From Bacteroidales bacterium UBA6229 (GTDB lineage Bacteria; Bacteroidota; Bacteroidia; Bacteroidales; F082), in NCBI GenBank assembly GCA_002440975.1, contig DJWN01000024.1, forward strand, positions 1 to 27,327: a DNA stretch of 27,327 bases. Reading direction: 5' to 3'. Position numbers and translations under genes: made by a program. Below, one piece after another: positions 1 through 6,467 of the stretch. Each line of letters starts with the position of its first letter. Within the stretch, counting starts at the first letter, position 1. The notes under the pieces were generated by a model, which saw nothing but the letters and a program-made list of their open reading frames with translations, had not been told where the DNA came from and ran no database searches.

Positions 1-88
<88 letters not shown>

Positions 89-93
89 CTATC

Positions 94-127
94 AAATCCC
101 CGCTACTTTGCTGTAGTGGGGATTTTT
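94..127 (+). terminator. Intrinsic terminator of the rRNA operon
   Basis: A perfect arm AAATCCCC (94-101) pairs with GGGGATTT (118-125), extended inward by a G-T pair and CTAC/GTAG, with loop TTTGCT. The right arm runs directly into TTTTT. It lies about 6 nt after the 5S end, the expected place for the rRNA operon terminator. Confidence 0.9.
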
Positions 128-218
128 GATTTTTAATATAATTGATATATCTGTCAGGGCTTGCATACAAATTCGAATGTAATTGCTTAATTTTACGCAC
201 AAAATTATACGTTTTGTT

Positions 219-2156
219 ATGTTGGCTAAATCTCTGTACATCTCCTTAATTCTTACTTTAATTCTACTACTATTTCATTTTTCAGCTCATACACAATCTG
301 ATACTACTGAAACACCTAAGATTGACTCAACACAAATACTGTACTTTAACTATAGTTTTGACAGCCTGGTACTTAATGCAACACATTATGCTGATACCAG
401 CCTATATAATGCTTCTTATTTTGATCCGTTGAGTAAGCCTTTCAATACTTTTGCCACACTTAGTAATGCAGGTCTGGCTCATCACTCAATTTTAAATCCA
501 TTTACAAAGAATGACATAGGGTTCGACATGCAAATCCCAGGCAATGTTAGTTATATTAAAAATGAACAGGATGTCAGGTTTTTTCAACCCCTACTCCCCT
601 ATTCTGAAATTCGTTATACGATGGGAGGTAAAAAAGAACAGCAGTTGAGTGCTAACTTTACGCGCGAATTTGCACCGCAACTTATAATTGGAATGGACTA
701 TAATTTAATTAACTCTCCTGGTCCGTTTCTAAACAATAAAACCAATAATAGTAGTGTCATATTTTCGGGTAGTTATCTTACTAAAGACGATAGATACGGC
801 ATAGGTGCATTTTATTTTCGAAACAAGCTTGAACAACAGGAAAACGGTGGTATAGTTGATGATAGCATCTTCATAAATAATATAGAAACTGACCGCAGGG
901 TGATTGATGTATGGCTGCAACAGGCCAACAGCGTTATCAAATCATCAGGATTCGGGTTTGAACAATATTTTGTTTTTTCCCGTCCAAATACACATACAGT
1001 TGATTCATCAGGAAAAACAAGAAACAGACTGCAAGCGGGACGAATTAAGCACAATTTTCTTTACAAAAGAAACCAACTCAACTATTCAGATAATAGTCCA
1101 TTAAATGAATTTTACAAACCCTATAGTCGTGTTCTGGATTCATTAGTAACCAATGATTCCATTTCGACCCAAATGGTTAAAAACACATTGATTTGGAATA
1201 GTTTAAGTTATAGAGACCCGAATAAAACTCCACTATTCTATTTTTATTTTGGAGGCCAACATGCTGCCTATAAATTGTTTCAGGCTACCAACGACAGTCT
1301 TTTTTATGTGAGAAAGTTCAATTATGATCAGCTTGGAATACTTGGAGGTTTTAAACTCAACATAAAAAATAAAACTCAGTTATCTGCACATCTGGATATG
1401 TTTGTGGGCGGTTATCAGGCGGGAGATTTTAAATTTGACAGCAAGGCCAGTCAGGCTTTCAAAACCAAATCGAAGGATTTTGGAAAAATCGAACTTTCTC
1501 TAAAAATTCTGTCACAATCGCCTTCCTGGTTTTATCAAAGCTTGTTGTCCAATCATTTCAGATGGGATAATAGTTTTGATAAACAGAATAAATTTGAACT
1601 TGAAGGAGTTTATCAATATAAATTTTTAAAACTTTCTGTTAACCAGACGAGTATAGATAAGTACCTCTTTCTCAATTCAAATGCCTTTCCCGAACAAATT
1701 GGAGGCACGCTAAACACCAGGACAATCAAGTCAACTTTTGATATGCAGAAAGGAAAATTTGAAATAAGAGGATTCATTTCTTATCAAAAAGCGGATATTG
1801 ACAGTGTTATGCATTTACCTGAATTAGCTGCCAATCTCAAATTTGCTTTCTCACAATCACTCTTTAACAAAGCAGCAGTTTTGCAACCCGGCTTCAATAT
1901 CAGGTGGTTTAGTGCGTATTATGCCGATGCTTATATGCCGGCATTGCGAAGTTTTTATGTACAATACGATAAAAAAATTGGCAATTATCCTTACCTGGAT
2001 GTTATTCTGGCATTGAAGGTAAAACGGGCCAATATTTATATTCAATATGCCAATCTGTTTGGATTAACAGGTGATTTCAACTATTTTACCACCCCTGGTT
2101 ATCCTATGCGTGATGCCAGATTTTATTTTGGAGTAAACTGGCGATTTTTCCAATAA
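219..2156 (+). CDS. Putative outer-membrane porin, Porin_10 (DUF4289-like) family
   Basis: A predicted secreted outer-membrane protein of 645 residues. The chosen ATG at 219 gives a clean signal peptide (MLAKSLYISLILTLILLLF, then FSAHTQS); an in-frame TTG at 183 would put twelve polar residues before it and is less likely. The mature protein has features I associate with the Bacteroidetes 'putative porin' family: DTSLYNASYFDPL near the N-terminus, GLAHHSILNP, SEIRYTMGGKKEQQLSAN, then LINSPGPF, followed by alternating aromatic/polar strands and a C-terminal aromatic end (FYFGVNWRFFQ) typical of beta-barrels. Substrate is unknown. It stands alone downstream of the rRNA operon terminator, and its stop codon abuts the stop of the convergent J-protein gene with no spacer. 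Family assignment is from remembered motif pattern, not a search. Confidence 0.82.
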   Translation: MLAKSLYISLILTLILLLFHFSAHTQSDTTETPKIDSTQILYFNYSFDSLVLNATHYADTSLYNASYFDPLSKPFNTFATLSNAGLAHHSILNPFTKNDIGFDMQIPGNVSYIKNEQDVRFFQPLLPYSEIRYTMGGKKEQQLSANFTREFAPQLIIGMDYNLINSPGPFLNNKTNNSSVIFSGSYLTKDDRYGIGAFYFRNKLEQQENGGIVDDSIFINNIETDRRVIDVWLQQANSVIKSSGFGFEQYFVFSRPNTHTVDSSGKTRNRLQAGRIKHNFLYKRNQLNYSDNSPLNEFYKPYSRVLDSLVTNDSISTQMVKNTLIWNSLSYRDPNKTPLFYFYFGGQHAAYKLFQATNDSLFYVRKFNYDQLGILGGFKLNIKNKTQLSAHLDMFVGGYQAGDFKFDSKASQAFKTKSKDFGKIELSLKILSQSPSWFYQSLLSNHFRWDNSFDKQNKFELEGVYQYKFLKLSVNQTSIDKYLFLNSNAFPEQIGGTLNTRTIKSTFDMQKGKFEIRGFISYQKADIDSVMHLPELAANLKFAFSQSLFNKAAVLQPGFNIRWFSAYYADAYMPALRSFYVQYDKKIGNYPYLDVILALKVKRANIYIQYANLFGLTGDFNYFTTPGYPMRDARFYFGVNWRFFQ

Positions 2157-2969
2157 TTATACCAGGCTACGTTCCTTTTTAATCTGTTCATAAGCAGCCG
2201 TAACCTCTTTAAATTTACTTTCTGCTGCTTTTCTCACATCATCTCCTAAATGATTCACTTTATCCGGATGAAATTTTCTGGCCATTTCGTGATATGCTTT
2301 TTTTATCTCAGAATCAGAAGCTTCCGGCTGTATTTCAAGAATCTTATAGGCACTGTTCGTGTCCTTTACAAACATCGCTTTGATGGAATCAAAATCTGAT
2401 GGGCTTATTCCCAGATAAGCCGCAATCGTGCCAATCGTATTAACTTCATTCTTTGGCAATTGACCATCTGCCTGGGCGATTCCAAACAAATAATGCAATA
2501 ACTGCAAACGAGAAGAATAATCCATAAACTGTTCAATCTGTCTGCTTACATCCTGAATATTAATATCTTGTTTCAGAATCTCACGAAGCATTAGCAGGGA
2601 TTCTTCTGCAGAAGATTGACCAAAATTGGTAACAAAAAAACGTTTCACATAATCCAATTCCGATTTTCTAACGCTACCATCAGCCTTCATCACAGCAGCC
2701 GAAAGAACCAATAAGCTGATCTTAAAATCTCCCTGAAGCGTATTGGACGGATGAGCATAGGTTCCTGCCTGCATATCTTCGAACATTTTGCCAAAAGCAA
2801 ACCCTAATATCCCGCCTATTGGCCCGCCAAATGCCCAGCCTAAGCCTCCTCCTAACCATTTGGCATAACTCTTAGTCCCGCGTTTTTTGCTTTTGGTATC
2901 AGACTCATTTCTACTATAGAAATATCCAACCAAAATTAGAATAATGATAATTGTAAAAAACCAGCCCAT
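2157..2969 (-). CDS. DjlA-like membrane-anchored J-domain protein (TerB + DnaJ)
   Basis: A 270-residue co-chaperone predicted to recruit Hsp70 (DnaK) to the inner membrane. Order of parts: N-terminal transmembrane helix (residues 3-18, FFTIIIILILVGYFY); a basic linker; a glycine-rich hydrophobic stretch (39-60, including LGWAFGGPIGGILGFAFG) resembling the dimerising membrane segment of DjlA; a TerB-like helical domain (about 80-200); and a C-terminal J domain (about 206-268) with HPD at 234-236 inside KFHPDK. The HPD triad needed to stimulate DnaK is intact. The start used is ATG at 2969; an in-frame TTG at 2987 would add six residues. The gene appears monocistronic, and its stop touches the porin stop, so the two convergent transcripts must overlap at their 3' ends. 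It could be called djlA, but function in this group is inferred from architecture. Confidence 0.88.
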   Translation of the reverse strand: MGWFFTIIIILILVGYFYSRNESDTKSKKRGTKSYAKWLGGGLGWAFGGPIGGILGFAFGKMFEDMQAGTYAHPSNTLQGDFKISLLVLSAAVMKADGSVRKSELDYVKRFFVTNFGQSSAEESLLMLREILKQDINIQDVSRQIEQFMDYSSRLQLLHYLFGIAQADGQLPKNEVNTIGTIAAYLGISPSDFDSIKAMFVKDTNSAYKILEIQPEASDSEIKKAYHEMARKFHPDKVNHLGDDVRKAAESKFKEVTAAYEQIKKERSLV

Positions 2970-3052
2970 GAATTCAATTTTTAGCAAAAGTAAATTTTTT
3001 AGCCTTAATCCGGCTTCCCATCTTTCAAATAAAAAACAATTATAATTTAATA

Positions 3053-3081
3053 TTGTATTGATTCAAATTAATATACATTTG
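3053..3081 (+). promoter_or_regulatory. Bacteroidetes-type promoter upstream of the 107-residue protein
   Basis: TTG (3053-3055) is followed after 18 nt by TACATTTG (3074-3081), a full match to the TAnnTTTG -7 element of Bacteroidetes sigma-ABfr promoters. The start codon at 3128 is 46 nt downstream, leaving room for a normal leader. The same TTG-N18-TAnnTTTG arrangement occurs before pckA. Confidence 0.7.
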
Positions 3082-3127
3082 TAATCTCAATCAATTGTTG
3101 GAATCAAAGGTTAAGTTTTAGACCCTC

Positions 3128-3451
3128 ATGAACTGGAAATCACTTGGTAGATCAGGAAAACTGCCTGTCGATATTGCGTACCAGTATCACAAACCTGATT
3201 CCAATTGCCTGGTCGTTTACAACCTCACAAACAAGACTTTAAGGCAAGTTGATGTAGTGATTAATTGTAAATCAGGCAAGCAGCATAGTGTAAAAATCAA
3301 TGAACTCTTAAAGAAAACAGGTGAATTGATCAGACTCTCTGAATTTAATGAGGAATCTCTTAACTGTTCGATGATAGATCAGGTAGAAATCCAAAACCCC
3401 GGAATAAAATGTACTTTCATTCCAGATCAAAATAAATTCAGACCGAAATAA
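3128..3451 (+). CDS. Hypothetical protein, 107 residues
   Basis: I do not recognise this protein. It is predicted soluble and probably cytoplasmic: no signal peptide, no membrane segment. It starts MNWKSLGRSGKLPVDIAYQY and contains a likely beta-rich stretch (DVVINCKSGKQHSVKINELL, then GELIRLSEF and DQVEIQNPGIKCTFIP), as in a small beta-sandwich or barrel, with two or three Cys that form no obvious metal site. The ATG at 3128 is preceded by a well-formed promoter, which argues that it is really expressed. It stands alone between the divergent J-protein gene and the convergent saccharopine dehydrogenase gene. A short weak hairpin (AAGCT/AGCTT, 3451-3467) begins at its stop codon. No function is proposed. 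Confidence 0.75.
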   Translation: MNWKSLGRSGKLPVDIAYQYHKPDSNCLVVYNLTNKTLRQVDVVINCKSGKQHSVKINELLKKTGELIRLSEFNEESLNCSMIDQVEIQNPGIKCTFIPDQNKFRPK

Positions 3452-3498
3452 AGCTCCCGATCAGCTTCTAATTTGACCAGATGAATAGGCCATGAAGC

Positions 3499-4833
3499 CT
3501 ATACAACACTTTCTTTTTCAATGAATTTTATTCCGTATTCTTCCAGCTCGTCCAAAATAGGATTATACAATTCGGGTTTTGTGGGAATTATAACACCTTT
3601 CTGTTTGATCTGATCGGTGAGTAATAATTTTATAGCGATCGCCAAAGGCGTACCAACTGTTATTGCCATAGCCGTTTCAGTTGTACTTTTGCCGATGTAG
3701 GCCATCGATGAAACAACCTGATGACTGACACCATCAATCTCATACTCAAACTCATGCTGCATGAGAATCATGTCTTTGTCATCCGGATCAAGCACCCATT
3801 TTTCTGTTAGGAGTTTTTGCAATATCTGAGCTGGAGTAGCATTTTTAAGTCCAATTACTTTATCCTCAAAAATTCCTAACCAAACTAGTTTTTGCATGAT
3901 TTCACCGTCAGGCTCAAGACCTAAATATTCAATTAATTTCTCCTCAACAGGTTTTTCAGGATCATACTTCAAAAACGTATTGATAAACGCCCGATAGGTC
4001 ATGTTTTCAGATTCCTCAACAGTGTAAGTATCGTCAGTACATCCTAACTGAACAAATACATTCCAGGCAGCGGAATAACCCGGACGGCGCATCGTTCCTC
4101 TGAAAATTGTTGGAATATCATCCAATTGGTATATCTTTCGGTATTTCAAAGAATCTCTGTTTGGATAAATTTCAAACTTACCGTAATCCAATACTTCTCT
4201 TTCGATTATACGTTTAAAAAGTTGATTGTATGGTATATACTTATAGCGTCCGTTTTTAATATATTGTGAAACACCCTGACCGGCTACCACAACATTTCTT
4301 GGGTTCCAGGTGAATTTATAATGCCAGGGATTATTATCAGATTCCGGCACTATCAAACCTCCGGTGAAAGAATAAAACGATTTAAGCTGTCCGCCTTTTT
4401 TGCGAATTCTGTCAATCACCCGCATAGCCGACATATGATCTATCCCGGGATCAACTCCCAGTTCATTCAAAAAGCTTAGGTTTTTTGCTTTTATTTCAGG
4501 CTCCAATGCTTTCAAAGCTGGCGAAACGTAAGAAGCTGTGGCCATTTGAATACCCTTTTTAACACAGGCAACAGCGATAACATCATGAAAACGGGCCGGA
4601 AGCAAGGAGACCACCACATCTTTCCCATCAATCAACCCATCAATGGTGCCTGGATCCGAAACATCAAATTTAACCGCTTTTGCCCTTGGATGACCCTTAA
4701 TTTTTTTTTGGGCCAGTTCTTCATCAATATCTGCCAACACCAGTTGCCAATCATAAATTTCTGCCTGTTTTAAAAGATAATTGATCAGACAAGTAGCCGA
4801 CAAGCCGGCTCCCAAAACCAGAATTTGTTTCAT
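3499..4833 (-). CDS. Saccharopine dehydrogenase (L-glutamate-forming; Lys9/AASS C-terminal type)
   Basis: Predicted to oxidise saccharopine to glutamate plus alpha-aminoadipate semialdehyde, the second step of lysine breakdown by the saccharopine route. The 444-residue protein opens with a Rossmann nucleotide-binding motif GAGLSA (8-13), has DADI-like acidic residues at the end of the second strand (LVLADID), MATASYVSP (97-104) and ELGVDPGIDHM (124-134). It continues with the substrate-domain signatures SFTGGLIVPESDNNPWHYKF and YPNRDSLKYRKIY, which align by eye with the saccharopine dehydrogenase half of animal AASS. Translation starts at ATG 4833, 48 nt after the reductase gene, so the two form an operon. 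Full family length, no sign of damage. A hairpin ATAGGC/GCCTAT overlaps the stop but lacks a T-run. Confidence 0.88.
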   Translation of the reverse strand: MKQILVLGAGLSATCLINYLLKQAEIYDWQLVLADIDEELAQKKIKGHPRAKAVKFDVSDPGTIDGLIDGKDVVVSLLPARFHDVIAVACVKKGIQMATASYVSPALKALEPEIKAKNLSFLNELGVDPGIDHMSAMRVIDRIRKKGGQLKSFYSFTGGLIVPESDNNPWHYKFTWNPRNVVVAGQGVSQYIKNGRYKYIPYNQLFKRIIEREVLDYGKFEIYPNRDSLKYRKIYQLDDIPTIFRGTMRRPGYSAAWNVFVQLGCTDDTYTVEESENMTYRAFINTFLKYDPEKPVEEKLIEYLGLEPDGEIMQKLVWLGIFEDKVIGLKNATPAQILQKLLTEKWVLDPDDKDMILMQHEFEYEIDGVSHQVVSSMAYIGKSTTETAMAITVGTPLAIAIKLLLTDQIKQKGVIIPTKPELYNPILDELEEYGIKFIEKESVV

Positions 4834-4881
4834 AAACTTGATTTTAACTTATTTTTTTTCGGAAAGAAACTTCTCCTAAAA

Positions 4882-6198
4882 CTATTCTACAAACTTTTTT
4901 AAATAAACATAGTCAGGTGTAAGCTCACCTTGATGCAATATCAGTGCCTTCTTCAAGGGTGCAGGCAATGTAAGTTGATCAAAATCAACCCCAAAATCTG
5001 TTTCAGCAACCGCTTTGACAAATGGCAAAAGTGCATCGCTGAATGCTTCGGAAGACTCACGTGGCAATTCGCTTGGCAAAATATCAACAGCCATCACCAA
5101 AACTCCATCTCCTTCGAAACCCATTTTATAAGCACGTGTTTTCGGATTATAAACAAAAACAGGATTTTCTATTTCTGTCCCTTTATGCGTACATTCTATC
5201 GAACCATCCGGATCGCAGGTAACATCACCTATCACTTTTAATTTTGGTTCTCCACTGGCGTATAATTCTTCCAGAAAATCTTTCGTAACAATCCGTGGAT
5301 ATTTTGTGTCCCAATACATGCAATTCATCAAGATACTCAATTTGGGAACGAACTTTTCAAAACTATTCTTGTAAGCCTCGGGATGCTTATAATAATGCGA
5401 CAATTCAAAAACCTGATTCGTATCAAGGGGTTCAGAGATATGTTTTTCCTTAAAGACAAGCTTATAAACAATTGATTTAGAAACCTTTTCCAAGTCCATA
5501 GCTAGCAATTGTTCGGGCGAAATTTCGATGGAAGGCAAAAGGTTGGCAATTTCCTGCGCGCCTTTCGAAACATTGCCGTAGCCTGTAAAGCCAATCACAA
5601 CAGGGCCAACTCCTTCCGGAAGTCCTTTTTGGGCTATACTCAATCCACATTCAGAAACAGCTTGCATGGCTTCATCAAGTGAATTATAAAGATGCGATTG
5701 CTTAATTTTACTGAAAGGTGTGTCAATCCCCTGAATCTTAAGCCGCTGCCCAAACGACCACAAAGAGTTGATCATCCCGGCTAAACCAGCAAAGCGACCA
5801 AAAAAGATCAATCGCCTGCCTTCCTCATTGGTGATCTTCTCATAATCAATCAATTGACATTTTTTCTTCATCATGGCTTTGAGCATTGGCATATTATATG
5901 CCTGTCCTTTGATTACATGCGAAAAGAAAATATAGGTTTTGCCTGATTCAAAAAAATCTGTTGGCATTTCTTTCACGCCAAAAATCACATCTGCCTCCTG
6001 AATCTTATCATTTAGTTTGGCTCCTGCTTGCTCAAATTCGCTGTCCTTAAAAATTCGTTTAGCTGATTTTTGAACCTCAAACCGGATACCCTGCTTCGCT
6101 AACTGATTGATATGACGGGGCACAAGTGCTACCCTTCTTTCCATAACGTACTTGTCCTCATGACGAATTCCAATAATATGTTTCATAAGCTTTACCAT
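4882..6198 (-). CDS. Lysine-ketoglutarate reductase (saccharopine-forming; AASS N-terminal type)
   Basis: Predicted to condense lysine with 2-oxoglutarate to saccharopine using NAD(P)H, the first step of the lysine degradation pathway completed by the next gene. The 438-residue protein belongs to the alanine dehydrogenase/PNT fold. IGIRHEDKYVMERRVAL near the N-terminus, FFSHVIKGQ (91-99), LIDYEKI, FGRFAGLAGMIN (133-144) and the nucleotide-binding loop GYGNVSKGAQ (206-215) resemble the reductase half of the bifunctional eukaryotic AASS more than bacterial alanine dehydrogenases. ATG at 6198 is used; ATG at 6186 (MKHIIGIR) is an equally reasonable start four residues later. First gene of a two-gene operon with saccharopine dehydrogenase 48 nt downstream. 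Its promoter would lie in 6199-6467 but I could not place it convincingly. Confidence 0.87.
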   Translation of the reverse strand: MVKLMKHIIGIRHEDKYVMERRVALVPRHINQLAKQGIRFEVQKSAKRIFKDSEFEQAGAKLNDKIQEADVIFGVKEMPTDFFESGKTYIFFSHVIKGQAYNMPMLKAMMKKKCQLIDYEKITNEEGRRLIFFGRFAGLAGMINSLWSFGQRLKIQGIDTPFSKIKQSHLYNSLDEAMQAVSECGLSIAQKGLPEGVGPVVIGFTGYGNVSKGAQEIANLLPSIEISPEQLLAMDLEKVSKSIVYKLVFKEKHISEPLDTNQVFELSHYYKHPEAYKNSFEKFVPKLSILMNCMYWDTKYPRIVTKDFLEELYASGEPKLKVIGDVTCDPDGSIECTHKGTEIENPVFVYNPKTRAYKMGFEGDGVLVMAVDILPSELPRESSEAFSDALLPFVKAVAETDFGVDFDQLTLPAPLKKALILHQGELTPDYVYLKKFVE

Positions 6199-6467
6199 AA
6201 AAATAAAAGTACGAAATTCACCCTTTTTTTCCGATTCTTCAAGCTTAGTTTGACTTTAAAATGGACAATATTCAATTTAGAAAGCTTTTAAATTATTGCA
6301 TTGCTGAAATTCAACCGATTGCATTAAAAAAGAAATTATTAACTTATTAAGTTACCAGCAATGAGCCATAAAAACCGTATTTTTGTGCTGCCTTTTAAAA
6401 CGAAATCAACGTAATTAACAGTCATACAGAAATTTATAACAGTTATCAATAATAAAAACTATTAAAC
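6199..6467. promoter_or_regulatory. ppdK: Divergent intergenic region, lysine operon / ppdK
   Basis: This 269-nt AT-rich spacer separates two divergent transcription units and must carry both promoters. For ppdK, TATTTTTG at 6378-6385 is a full match to the TAnnTTTG -7 element, 82 nt before the ATG, but no good TTG is found 18 nt upstream (closest is TTA at 6352-6354), so the call is tentative. For the leftward operon I found only a partial match very close to the start codon. No open frame, RNA gene or clear inverted repeat was seen. Confidence 0.4.

Noticed and set aside
183..218. TTG-initiated extension of the porin by 12 residues
   Set aside because: The ATG at 219 gives a better signal peptide; the same reasoning removes TTG starts for the J-protein (2987), plsY (16565), the giant protein (21067) and tpiA (22653).
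3451..3504. Weak hairpins AAGCT/AGCTT and ATAGGC/GCCTAT between the 107-residue gene and saccharopine dehydrogenase
   Set aside because: The stems are 5-6 bp and lack proper T-runs, so they are too weak to call as terminators.
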